A stretch of 11,604 nucleotides of DNA from Bacillota bacterium (GTDB taxonomy: Bacteria > Bacillota_A > Clostridia > Clostridiales > Clostridiaceae), in contig JAJXYA010000095.1 in the NCBI GenBank assembly GCA_021780795.1, positions 1 to 11,604 of the forward strand. Reading direction: 5' to 3'. A program made the position numbers and the translations under genes. The notes below the pieces were generated by a model. That model made no database searches. It was not told where the DNA came from and saw nothing but the letters and a program-made list of their open reading frames with translations. This document shows positions 1-7,014 of this stretch, in pieces; position 1 is the stretch's first letter, and each line of letters starts with the position of its first letter.

Positions 1-412
1 TTGCTAGTATATCTGTTCCACCAGTAGATGCATTTCGATTAAATACTATGCCCATGCCAATTCCACTGATTAAAGTTCCAAAAATTGTTGCAAGCATCAA
101 ATTTGTTGTAATAGCCTGAGTAAATTTAAACTTATCTATTACAAGTACGGCTAGGGAAAGTCCAAAACTAGAATATACCGTTTTAACACCAAATTTTCCT
201 CCAATAACAGAAAAAGCGACTATAAATAATAAAGTATTTAATATAGTCATTAAAAGACCTACGGAGAGGTACTTAAAATAGCTATTGATAATAATAGCTA
301 ATCCCATTACCCCTCCGCCAGCAATTTTATTTGGCTCTAAAAACAATGTAATTCCAATTGCGACTATTATAAACCCTAAAGTAATAATCAAATATTCTTT
401 TAGTATTTTCAT
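1..412 (-). CDS. YitT-family membrane protein, 5' part (C-terminus beyond window)
   Basis: The first 137 residues of a multi-pass membrane protein read from an ATG at 410-412 to the window edge, with no stop. An AGGTG ribosome site lies just upstream. Long hydrophobic stretches alternate with short loops. The start (MKILKEYLIITLGFIIVAIG), an EPNKIAGGGVMGLAI segment near residue 30, and RNASTGGTDILA at the visible end resemble the YitT (DUF161/DUF2179) family. Those proteins are usually about 280 residues, so roughly half is present, and any cytoplasmic DUF2179 domain would lie outside the window. Their substrate is not established, so none is proposed. The gene follows the transketolase C-subunit by 16 bp on the same strand and is probably cotranscribed with it. 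Family assignment is fairly confident; function is open. Confidence 0.8.
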   Translation of the reverse strand, partial: MKILKEYLIITLGFIIVAIGITLFLEPNKIAGGGVMGLAIIINSYFKYLSVGLLMTILNTLLFIVAFSVIGGKFGVKTVYSSFGLSLAVLVIDKFKFTQAITTNLMLATIFGTLISGIGMGIVFNRNASTGGTDILA

Positions 413-428
413 AGCACACCTCATTATT

Positions 429-1370
429 TTATAGCATGGAAATTCCTTTTCTAACTTTACATGCTATTTCTTCTGCAGTTAAATTATATTTTTTAAGAAG
501 CTCCATTGGTTTTCCGCTTTCACCAAAGGTATCCATTAAGCCTACCTTTAAAACTGGAACAGGATACTCTTCGCTAGTAACCTCTGAAACCGCTGAGCCA
601 AGGCCTCCAATAACGCTATGTTCTTCAGCTGTAATAATAACCTTAGTTTCTTTAGCAGCTTTTATTATTATGTCCTTATCAATAGGCTTTATAGTATGAA
701 TATTTATAACTCTAACATCAATGCCTTCTGCTTTTAAAATGTCACTAGCTAAAATCGCCTCATCTACCATTATTCCTGTAGCAATTATAGTTGCTTTAGT
801 TCCTTCTTTTAAAGTTACACCCTTACCTATTTCAAATTTATAATCTGAATTAGAATTTACAATATTAACAGGTAGTCTTCCAAGTCTCACGTAACATGGT
901 CCGTTATACTGTGCTACAGCTTTTATAGTTGCTTCAGTTTCAACTGCATCACTTGGGCTAATAACCGTCATATTTGGAATACTTCTCATTAAAGCTAAAT
1001 CTTCTACCGATTGATGGGAAGCACCATCTTCACCAACAGTTATACCTGCATGCGTTGCACATACCTTAACATTTAATTTAGGATAGCAAATAGAGTTTCT
1101 AATCTGCTCAAAAGCTCTGCCTGCTGCAAAAATAGCAAAGGTACTTGCAAAAACGGTTTTCCCTGCTGCTGCAAGACCAGCTGCAACAGACATCATATTT
1201 CCTTCTGCTATTCCCATATTTATAAATCTATCTGCACAAACATTTTTAAAATCAGCAGTTTTAGTGGATTTTGATAAATCTGCATCTAAAACTACAATTT
1301 GTTCGTTTTCTAGTCCTATCTTTGCCAAAGTTTTACCATATGCTTCTCTTGTTGCAATCTTATTTCCCAT
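429..1370 (-). CDS. Transketolase, C-terminal subunit (split enzyme)
   Basis: C-terminal half of a two-gene transketolase, 313 residues. It supplies the pyrimidine-binding domain for thiamine diphosphate plus the C-terminal domain. With the N-subunit upstream it should move two-carbon ketol units between sugar phosphates in the non-oxidative pentose phosphate pathway, in the cytosol. MGIAEGNM (residues 52-59) holds the catalytic Glu56 expected to activate the cofactor. THAGITVGEDGASHQ (106-120) carries substrate-phosphate and active-site histidines, and IPNMTVISPSD (131-141) is typical of the family. The ATG at 1368-1370 follows a GGGGGAG ribosome site. Only 12 bp separate it from the N-subunit stop, so the two subunits are almost surely made from one mRNA. 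DXS-like and other transketolase-like pairs share this fold, but the motifs favour true transketolase. Confidence 0.93.
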   Translation of the reverse strand: MGNKIATREAYGKTLAKIGLENEQIVVLDADLSKSTKTADFKNVCADRFINMGIAEGNMMSVAAGLAAAGKTVFASTFAIFAAGRAFEQIRNSICYPKLNVKVCATHAGITVGEDGASHQSVEDLALMRSIPNMTVISPSDAVETEATIKAVAQYNGPCYVRLGRLPVNIVNSNSDYKFEIGKGVTLKEGTKATIIATGIMVDEAILASDILKAEGIDVRVINIHTIKPIDKDIIIKAAKETKVIITAEEHSVIGGLGSAVSEVTSEEYPVPVLKVGLMDTFGESGKPMELLKKYNLTAEEIACKVRKGISML

Positions 1371-1382
1371 TTTCTCTCCCCC

Positions 1383-2201
1383 TTATATACTAAGTTCTTC
1401 AATAGCTTTTTCGCATTGTTCTTTATTTGGTGCAGTTCCATGCCAGCCTGCTTCATTTTCCATAAAGCTTACGCCCTTACCCTTTACAGTTTTGCATACT
1501 ATAACTGTAGGCTTATCAGTTACCTTATAAGCTTCCTTTATAGCATCCATTAAAGCTGTAAAATCGTGACCATCAGCGCAAATAACATTCCAGTTAAAAG
1601 CTTCAAATTTGTTGCTAATTGGTGCAGGATTCATTACATCTTCACATTTTCCATCTATTTGAAGTCCATTATTATCTACGAAAGCAATTAAGTTATTTAG
1701 TTTATAATGAGCTGCTGCCATAGCTGCTTCCCATACTTGACCTTCTTCGAGCTCGCCATCTCCTAATAATGCAAAAACCTTATATGCTTTTTTATCTATT
1801 TTACCTGCTAAAGCCATTCCAACTGCAGCCGAAATACCTTGACCTAAAGAACCAGTTGACATATCTACTCCCTTTGTGTAGGTCATGTTAGGATGTCCTT
1901 GCAGCATAGCCCCAGTCTTTCTAAGTTTATTCAACTCGCTTTTATCAAAAAATCCTTTTTCTGCTAAAACGCTATACAAAGCTGGTGCAGCGTGTCCTTT
2001 AGAAAGTACGAATCTATCTCTATTTTCATCTTTTGGTGCTTCAATATTTACATTCATTTCATTAAAATATAATGTTACTAATATTTCTACTGCTGAAAGA
2101 GAACCACCTGGGTGACCTGAACCTGATTCTGCTATCATACTTACAATATTTTTTCTAACCCTTGAAGCAATTTCTTTCAATTGTGCTACTTTATTTTCCA
2201 T
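1383..2201 (-). CDS. Transketolase, N-terminal subunit (split enzyme)
   Basis: N-terminal half of the split transketolase, 272 residues: the pyrophosphate-binding domain that holds thiamine diphosphate through Mg2+. GSGHPGGSLSAVEI (27-40) and SKGHAAPALY (68-77) carry the cofactor and substrate histidines (His30, His70). GDGELEEGQVWEAA (147-160) through VDNNGLQIDG (175-184) is the classic GDG...NN thiamine-diphosphate motif. The ATG at 2199-2201 is preceded by GGAGGT. It is the first gene of the likely tktN-tktC-yitT operon. The 237 bp upstream are extremely AT-rich; a TATAAT hexamer can be read on the minus strand at 2307-2312, but I see no convincing -35 box, so no promoter is annotated. One-gene transketolases are about 660 residues; the two products here add up to 585, normal for split forms. 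Confidence 0.94.
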   Translation of the reverse strand: MENKVAQLKEIASRVRKNIVSMIAESGSGHPGGSLSAVEILVTLYFNEMNVNIEAPKDENRDRFVLSKGHAAPALYSVLAEKGFFDKSELNKLRKTGAMLQGHPNMTYTKGVDMSTGSLGQGISAAVGMALAGKIDKKAYKVFALLGDGELEEGQVWEAAMAAAHYKLNNLIAFVDNNGLQIDGKCEDVMNPAPISNKFEAFNWNVICADGHDFTALMDAIKEAYKVTDKPTVIVCKTVKGKGVSFMENEAGWHGTAPNKEQCEKAIEELSI

Positions 2202-2399
2202 ACTATTACCTCCATCTTTAAATTAATTTTATATATGCTTTACTTTTTAATTTTAAGTCGTATTATTTGGTTGTATTTCATATAAAAAGTGTAGCTTATT
2301 TATGTAATTATAATAACACATTTATTTTCATATTTATATATATTTTTTTATTTATTTAAAATAAATATGCATTAATATTATAAAATGAAAAAACACACA

Positions 2400-2431
2400 A
2401 AAATGGTATCCTTAGGCTCGGACACCATTTT
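2400..2431 (-). terminator. Intrinsic terminator after mazF
   Basis: Two 12-nt arms (2400-2411 and 2420-2431) with an 8-nt loop. The only imperfection is a G.U wobble in minus-strand RNA, which becomes an A-C mismatch on the plus strand, so the hairpin serves the minus strand. On that strand it is followed by a T-rich tail with a run of six Ts (2388-2393 complement). It begins 8 bp after the mazF stop and closes the acpS-to-mazF transcription unit. Confidence 0.85.
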
Positions 2432-2438
2432 ATATAAA

Positions 2439-2789
2439 TTATTCACAACTTAATCCAACACTAACTAAAAGAGCACTATCTACTTTTTCCATATCGGTAT
2501 CAGTCATATGCCCAATTTTTTCTTTTAGTCTTCTTTTATCTAATGTCCTTATTTGTTCAAGCAAAACTACAGAGTCTTTATTTAATCCATACTCTTCAGA
2601 AGAAATCTCAACATGAGTAGGAAGCTTTGCCTTATTTATCTGTGACGTAATTGCCGATATAATTACTGTAGGACTATACTTGTTTCCAACATCATTTTGT
2701 ATAATAATTACAGGTCTTATTCCACCTTGCTCTGATCCTACAACAGGACTTAAATCAGCATAAAATATATCTCCTCTTTTCACCACCAT
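2439..2789 (-). CDS. mazF: MazF/EndoA mRNA interferase toxin
   Basis: Type II toxin that cuts single-stranded mRNA at short sequence motifs (Bacillus EndoA cuts at UACAU); held inactive by MazE. With the ATG at 2787-2789 the product is 116 residues, the length of Bacillus subtilis EndoA. Arg25 (QGGIRP) and Thr48 (SAITSQ) then fall at the numbers of the known catalytic residues, which is why this start was chosen. ATGs at 2793-2795 and 2826-2828 would add 2 or 13 residues; none has a strong ribosome site. The [20 protein letters not shown] start and the [20 protein letters not shown] segment are family hallmarks. Its 5' end overlaps the 3' end of mazE by 35 bp in another frame, implying translational coupling. 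It is the last gene before the terminator. Confidence 0.95.
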   Translation of the reverse strand: MVVKRGDIFYADLSPVVGSEQGGIRPVIIIQNDVGNKYSPTVIISAITSQINKAKLPTHVEISSEEYGLNKDSVVLLEQIRTLDKRRLKEKIGHMTDTDMEKVDSALLVSVGLSCE

Positions 2790-3075
2790 CGTCATCTGGA
2801 AAATCACTCTCCGAAAGCTTAACTTCATATTCTTTTAACTGAGATACATCATTACAGAATCCTATTTCGCATAACTCTAAATTTAATTCTGCCATTTCTG
2901 TATAACCCTTTTTCATTTCCTCAATTAGAATAAGTTTTTTCTTTTCTTCAATATATAATATTATTGCTTCACGAATAAATTCACTTCTTTTTTTGCAATC
3001 TTGGCTTAATGCCTTATCAAACTCATTAAATAATGTATCTGAAAGATTTACTACTAATTTCCTTGAACTTGACAT
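2755..3075 (-). CDS. mazE: MazE/EndoAI antitoxin, ribbon-helix-helix type
   Basis: Antitoxin of the MazEF pair, 106 residues. The N-terminal half looks like a ribbon-helix-helix (CopG/MetJ) DNA-binding domain: the strand [15 protein letters not shown] (6-20), then helices through [20 protein letters not shown]. Proteins of this kind dimerise, usually bind their own promoter, and use the C-terminal tail to block the MazF active site. That tail is acidic here ([11 protein letters not shown]), then turns basic (EKRRYILC) where it overlaps the mazF start. The ATG at 3073-3075 has a strong AGGAGGT site, though with a long 12-nt spacing. The gene is 120 bp downstream of alr and has its own promoter in that gap, so it can be expressed apart from the upstream operon. 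Confidence 0.9.
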   Translation of the reverse strand: MSSSRKLVVNLSDTLFNEFDKALSQDCKKRSEFIREAIILYIEEKKKLILIEEMKKGYTEMAELNLELCEIGFCNDVSQLKEYEVKLSESDFPDDDGGEKRRYILC

Positions 3076-3124
3076 AAGACAATCTATACCTCCTATATTC
3101 TAAAACGAAAATATGTATATATAA

Positions 3125-3154
3125 ATTATAAATTAAAATTCGTCAATATGTCAA
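3125..3154 (-). promoter_or_regulatory. Strong sigma-A-type promoter for mazEF
   Basis: On the minus strand a perfect TTGACA (3149-3154) and a perfect TATAAT (3125-3130) are separated by 18 bp, in the 120-bp gap between alr and mazE. The expected transcription start is about 7 nt past the -10 box, giving a leader of roughly 40 nt to the mazE ATG. The spacer contains TGACGAA (3139-3145), which fits the Spo0A-box consensus TGNCGAA; its function is only inferred. Confidence 0.75.
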
Positions 3155-3195
3155 AGGATTTGCAAAATTTCTAATAGTATTTTTTGAAGAAAATA

Positions 3196-4356
3196 TTACA
3201 CGTAGTTCCTTATTTTAATCACGTTACCATTTGATATATATATCCTTGGTACCCTTTTACCAATCATGCATACTACTTCGTAATTTATAGTCCCAATCAA
3301 ATCGGCTATGTCATCTGCATTAAACTTTAAATTGTTTTCTTCACCCATTAAAATAACTTCGTCTCCTACTTTAGCTCCGTCAATATCTGTAATATCCACC
3401 ATGCACTGATCCATGCAAATCCTGCCAACTACAGGGGCAAATTTACCGTTTATAATAACCTTAGCTTTTCCAAACAAAAGCCTTGTATACCCATCAGCGT
3501 ACCCTACAGGCAATGTAGCTATTTTAGAAGCTCTTTCACACTGAAACTTTCTCCCATAACTTATACATTCCCCTTTTTTTACGTTTTTTATGTGTATAAT
3601 ATTTGTTTTTAAAGTCATAACTGGTTTTAAATTTATTTTATCCTTGCTTACCTCTTCTGAAGGATAATAACCATAAATAATAATTCCTGGCCTTACAGCA
3701 TCTAGATGAGTGTTTGGAAGGTCTATAATAGCAGCACTATTGGCAATATGTCTAAGCCTAACTCTTATGTCTAACTCCTTTAACTTACTGTAAAACCAAT
3801 TGTACTTTTCAAATTGCTCCTTTGCAAAATTTTTATCTTCTTCGTCTGCAGTGGAAAAGTGAGAAAACAATCCTTCTACTTCAAGGTTTGACAATTTGCT
3901 TATTTTATATACATCTTCTACACTATTTTTATTTGGTAAAAAACCTATTCTGTTCATTCCAGTGTCTAACGCTATATGTACCCTTACCGTTATGTGCCTT
4001 TTCTCAGCCATTTTTGAAAGACCTAACGCATATTCATAGGAAAATACCGTTTGCTCAATATCGTATTTCAATATGTTATCAGCTTGGCTTAAAGGGGTAT
4101 AACCTAATATCATTATTGGACATTCTATTCCTGCCCTCCTAAGCTCAACTGCTTCACTAACAACAGCAACTGCAAGCTTTGTAACTCCATTTTCTAAAAG
4201 CACAGGTGCTACATCTATTGCTCCATGACCATATGCATCTGCTTTAACGATTCCTATTATTTCTTCACTAGAAGAAACCCTTCTTATTTCTTTAATATTA
4301 TTTGCTAAATTATCTAAATCGATTTCCGCCCAAACGGGTCTTAAGTGCTTAAACAA
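3196..4356 (-). CDS. alr: Alanine racemase (TTG start)
   Basis: PLP enzyme interconverting L- and D-alanine, giving D-alanine for peptidoglycan; in spore formers it can also blunt L-alanine-triggered germination. With the TTG start at 4354-4356 it has 386 residues. Lys38 in IVKADAYGHG is the PLP Schiff-base lysine, and Tyr267 in CISYGRKF is the second catalytic base, contributed across the dimer. LDTGMNRIGF, RPGIIIYGYYP and GRICMDQCMVDIT are also family motifs. The TTG is chosen because an AGGAGGAGG site lies 8 nt upstream and the protein then begins at the usual FKHLRPVWAEID; a longer frame to 4425 would run into the lipoprotein gene. The gap to that gene is 19 bp. The next gene, mazE, has its own promoter. 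Confidence 0.95.
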   Translation of the reverse strand: MFKHLRPVWAEIDLDNLANNIKEIRRVSSSEEIIGIVKADAYGHGAIDVAPVLLENGVTKLAVAVVSEAVELRRAGIECPIMILGYTPLSQADNILKYDIEQTVFSYEYALGLSKMAEKRHITVRVHIALDTGMNRIGFLPNKNSVEDVYKISKLSNLEVEGLFSHFSTADEEDKNFAKEQFEKYNWFYSKLKELDIRVRLRHIANSAAIIDLPNTHLDAVRPGIIIYGYYPSEEVSKDKINLKPVMTLKTNIIHIKNVKKGECISYGRKFQCERASKIATLPVGYADGYTRLLFGKAKVIINGKFAPVVGRICMDQCMVDITDIDGAKVGDEVILMGEENNLKFNADDIADLIGTINYEVVCMIGKRVPRIYISNGNVIKIRNYV

Positions 4357-4364
4357 CCAAAATT

Positions 4365-4373
4365 CCTCCTCCT
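4365..4373 (-). promoter_or_regulatory. Ribosome binding site fixing the alr TTG start
   Basis: A repeated AGGAGGAGG sequence on the minus strand sits between the lipoprotein stop codon (4376-4378) and the TTG at 4354-4356, 8 nt from the latter. Its strength and spacing decide the non-ATG start of alr. Confidence 0.85.
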
Positions 4374-4375
4374 GC

Positions 4376-4972
4376 CTATTTGTTAATATCAAATAAGGTC
4401 TTAGAAAGCTTTGCGTTTGCTTCAAAGTTTTTATACGTTATTAAAAGCTTCTCATTTCCTTTATAATCGTATATAGAAAGCTTTTCAGGCTTTTTATCTG
4501 AAATGTTTATATACAGTATTCCATAGCTTAAATTTCTATTAGGACAATTAAGTGAAGTTTTAATAAGCTCGTAATTCATATCGTTTATTTGAACATACTT
4601 TTTTTCTATATTTTGATTAGTATAAAAAAGCCCTATAAACTCTCCTAAAAAGCTAAGCCTTAAAACATCATCAAAATTTTCATCCGTTACGTATTTTTGC
4701 TTATTATATAAGTCTGTAACGTAAATCTTATCATCTCTATATATCATGACCTTATCATTATTTAACTCTAATTTATATCCTAATCCTATTAAAAACATTT
4801 GTCTACCACTATACTCTAAATTTTGTCTTTGATTAATTACTTTTATATCCATATCTACACTATAACTATTCAAGCCTTTAAGATAGCTTGTCATTTCTGG
4901 CGGCTTTCTATTAATAATGCTACAGCCGGTTAACGAAATAAAAAAAATAAATATTAGTAATAACTTTTTCAT
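4376..4972 (-). CDS. GerS-like / LolA-fold lipoprotein
   Basis: Secreted lipoprotein, 198 residues. A basic start (MKK), a hydrophobic core and the lipobox LTGC predict lipidation at Cys17. The mature part has short amphipathic strands (LEYSGRQMFLIGLGYKLEL, KVMIYRDDKIYVTDLYNKQKY) like LolA/LolB-type folds. The family and position match Clostridioides difficile GerS, a lipoprotein needed for cortex hydrolysis in germination whose gene sits beside alr2, and the lipoprotein gene ydcC beside alr in Bacillus subtilis. A role in sporulation or germination is therefore inferred from resemblance and location, not from catalytic residues. The ATG at 4970-4972 has a GGAGGT site. It lies 72 bp after nnr and 19 bp before alr. 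True GerS orthology would need alignment; a related paralogue is possible. Confidence 0.78.
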   Translation of the reverse strand: MKKLLLIFIFFISLTGCSIINRKPPEMTSYLKGLNSYSVDMDIKVINQRQNLEYSGRQMFLIGLGYKLELNNDKVMIYRDDKIYVTDLYNKQKYVTDENFDDVLRLSFLGEFIGLFYTNQNIEKKYVQINDMNYELIKTSLNCPNRNLSYGILYINISDKKPEKLSIYDYKGNEKLLITYKNFEANAKLSKTLFDINK

Positions 4973-5044
4973 CGTACCTCCATAAATATACTATGAAATG
5001 CTTACTAATATTTATTGTATTTCAGCTTTTAAATAATTATGTTT

Positions 5045-6529
5045 TTAATTTACTAGCAATTCCTTCATAGTAAAAGGAATTTCATTAATAACCTCCGTTG
5101 CCGAAACACTATATCTTTCACTAGATAATTTATCCCCTGCGTACCCATGAATATAGGCACCTAAGGCAGCTGCTTTTAACGGTTTAACCCCCTCAGCAAT
5201 TAAAGCAGCAATTATCCCAGTTAAACAGTCTCCCATTCCACCTGAGGCCATAGCACTGTTTCCTGTGCTATTAATAAAAGTAGCATCACCATCTGTAATT
5301 ACCGTATAGTAACCTTTTAAAAGCACAATAACGTTGTGCTCCTTAGCAAATTCTTTTGCTATTTTTATTCTGTTATCATTTATATAACTACTACTAATTT
5401 TAGTTAACCTCTCTAACTCCTTAGGATGAGGCGTAATTACTATTTCACACCTTTTATTTTTTAATAAATTTAAATTGTCACTTAAAACATTTAACCCATC
5501 AGCATCTATTACTAAAGGGCAAGATGAGTTAGAAATCACTTCTTCTAAAATATCATATGTATTTTTATTGTTTCCCATTCCTGGACCAATAGCTATTACA
5601 TTGCTGCTAGTTAATTTTTGCCTGTTGTTAAAACTTAAGGTCATAGCCTCTGTTAACTTATTTCCAAGTATGTCTAAAGTATCCTCTGGACAGCATAAGG
5701 TTACTAGTCCTGCACCAGTTTTTACTGCAGCCTTTGTACAAATATATGCAGCACCAGTAAACCCTTTAGAGCCTGCAAATATAGTAACTCTACCAAAATC
5801 ACCCTTATGACTTTGCTTTTCTCTTTTAATAATATTTTCAGCTGCAAAAGTTCTATGGGTTATGAAGGTTTTATTATCATAAGCTTCTATAGCTTCTTTA
5901 GGTATGCCGATATTTTCAATTATTATTTGTCCTAAATATTTTTGAGCACCATAATTAAAAAATCCTTCCTTATAAAACCCAAAGGAAACCGTCTTGTTAG
6001 AAATTACAGCTTCTCCTAATACTTTGCCGCTATCAGCATCTATCCCAGAAGGTATATCTATAGCTACCGTAAACTTACTATTTTCGTTTATAATCTCTAT
6101 TGCTCTTTTGTATATTCCTGTAACTTCCCTACTAACACCTGTTCCAAAAATTCCATCTATAGTTATACTGCTTTCATTTACAGCACTAGTTAGTTCTTTT
6201 AAGGTTGATTCCTCTGTAATATATATTATATGGGCTTTCATATTTTTAAGGATTTGAAGGTTAGTGTAGGTGCTTTCACTCATTTTACACACTTCACCCA
6301 AAACAAACACCTTTACTTTCTTATCTAAGGCAATAAGGTGTCTTGCTAAAGCAAGGCAGTCACCACCATTATTTCCAGCTCCACATACTAAAGTAAAATC
6401 ATTAAATTCCTTTATATTTTTTAGTACCTTTATCGCTGCATTTTCCATCAATATACACATTGGTATACCTAATTTTTTTACGCAGTAAGCATCTATTTTT
6501 TTTATAATTTCCTTTGTAGCTACTCTCAT
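5045..6529 (-). CDS. nnr: Bifunctional NAD(P)HX epimerase / dehydratase
   Basis: Metabolite-repair enzyme restoring hydrated, inactive NAD(P)HX to NAD(P)H. At 494 residues it is full length for the fused form. The N-terminal half (about 1-215) is the YjeF-type epimerase, with VCGAGNNGGDCLALARHL (48-65) and IDGIFGTG (124-131). The C-terminal half (about 235-494) is the ADP/ATP-dependent dehydratase of the ribokinase-like superfamily, with HKGDFGRVTIFAGSKGFTGA (241-260), IGPGMGN (314-320), TPHPKE (366-371) and GMGDCLTG (431-438), where Asp434 is the expected catalytic base. The ATG at 6527-6529 follows an AGGGG site. It sits 12 bp after acpS, a frequent pairing in Firmicutes, and is probably cotranscribed with it. 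Confidence 0.95.
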   Translation of the reverse strand: MRVATKEIIKKIDAYCVKKLGIPMCILMENAAIKVLKNIKEFNDFTLVCGAGNNGGDCLALARHLIALDKKVKVFVLGEVCKMSESTYTNLQILKNMKAHIIYITEESTLKELTSAVNESSITIDGIFGTGVSREVTGIYKRAIEIINENSKFTVAIDIPSGIDADSGKVLGEAVISNKTVSFGFYKEGFFNYGAQKYLGQIIIENIGIPKEAIEAYDNKTFITHRTFAAENIIKREKQSHKGDFGRVTIFAGSKGFTGAAYICTKAAVKTGAGLVTLCCPEDTLDILGNKLTEAMTLSFNNRQKLTSSNVIAIGPGMGNNKNTYDILEEVISNSSCPLVIDADGLNVLSDNLNLLKNKRCEIVITPHPKELERLTKISSSYINDNRIKIAKEFAKEHNVIVLLKGYYTVITDGDATFINSTGNSAMASGGMGDCLTGIIAALIAEGVKPLKAAALGAYIHGYAGDKLSSERYSVSATEVINEIPFTMKELLVN

Positions 6530-6541
6530 AATTAACCCCTT

Positions 6542-6925
6542 TTATAAACCGTTTTCAAGCACTGCATAAGCAATTGCAGCTTCCTTACTATGAGAAATGC
6601 TAAGATGCATTTTATAATCACCGTTGCATAACTTTTTAGCTATCTTTTTTGCCTTACCCTTTAAAATAACTAATGGCTTTCCCATAGTGTTTCTATCGAT
6701 TTCTATATCTTCAAAGCTAAATTCTCTAAAACCTGTACCTAAGGCCTTAGCAATTGCCTCCTTAGCTGCAAACCTACCTGCAACATATTCTGCCCTAAAG
6801 TTTCTGCTTTTAAGATAATCAATTTCATTTTCAGCAAAAACTTTTTCAATAAAAGCTGAGTTTTTTTCAACAGCTTCTTTTATTCTTTGAATTTCTATAA
6901 TGTCAACACCTATTCCTATTATCAT
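6542..6925 (-). CDS. acpS: Holo-[acyl-carrier-protein] synthase
   Basis: Transfers 4'-phosphopantetheine from coenzyme A to a serine of acyl carrier protein, making it active for fatty-acid synthesis. 127 residues, normal for the trimeric AcpS family. GIGVDIIEI (4-12) supplies Asp8 and RFAAKEAIAKALGTG (51-65) supplies Glu56, the two Mg2+ ligands; LSISHS (108-113) is the conserved C-terminal motif. The ATG at 6923-6925 is preferred because the protein then opens MIIGIGVD, as usual. An ATG at 6932-6934 and a TTG at 6944-6946 lie in the same frame, and the GGGG of the putative ribosome site is only 2 nt from the former and about 11 nt from the chosen start, so the exact start is uncertain by a few residues. 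First gene of the acpS-nnr-lipoprotein-alr cluster. Confidence 0.95.
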   Translation of the reverse strand: MIIGIGVDIIEIQRIKEAVEKNSAFIEKVFAENEIDYLKSRNFRAEYVAGRFAAKEAIAKALGTGFREFSFEDIEIDRNTMGKPLVILKGKAKKIAKKLCNGDYKMHLSISHSKEAAIAYAVLENGL

Positions 6926-6955
6926 ATTCGCCATCGCCCCTAACAAATTTACACT

Positions 6956-6983
6956 TCTTTATTTATATTATAATAAATAAAGA
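6956..6983 (-). promoter_or_regulatory. Palindrome enclosing the likely acpS -10 box
   Basis: Perfect 11-nt arms (6956-6966 and 6973-6983) flank a 6-nt centre (6967-6972) that reads TATAAT on the minus strand. It is 31 bp upstream of the acpS start and just past the terminator of the preceding gene, where an operon promoter is expected. The -35 region (about 6990-6995) is poor, so an activator or a sigma factor with other needs is possible. The arms could be an operator; the regulator is unknown. Confidence 0.5.
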
Positions 6984-6993
6984 TAAAAAATAA

Positions 6994-7014
6994 AAGAGAG
7001 GTTACACCTCCCTT
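6994..7014 (-). terminator. Intrinsic terminator of the DUF6514-like gene
   Basis: Nine-base arms (6994-7002 and 7006-7014) with a 3-nt loop. Pairing is complete in minus-strand RNA with one G.U wobble, while the plus strand has a mismatch there. A T-rich tail with a run of six Ts follows on the minus strand (6981-6993 complement). The stem overlaps the gene's stop codon at 7013-7015, so gene and terminator share bases. Confidence 0.75.

Noticed and set aside
436..699. Plus-strand reading frames inside the transketolase, nnr, alr, acpS, lipoprotein and manC genes
   Set aside because: They lie antisense to genes with clear family motifs, lack ribosome sites and show no recognisable proteins.
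2307..2312. TATAAT as the transketolase promoter
   Set aside because: No acceptable -35 box, and such hexamers are common by chance in this AT-rich gap.
2790..2828. Longer mazF start with 13 extra residues
   Set aside because: Family numbering of Arg25 and Thr48 and the 116-residue length fit the start at 2789; the extra residues are just the mazE reading frame shifted.
4357..4425. Longer alr start
   Set aside because: It would overlap the lipoprotein gene, and the extra residues do not fit the family; the TTG at 4356 has a strong ribosome site at the right distance.
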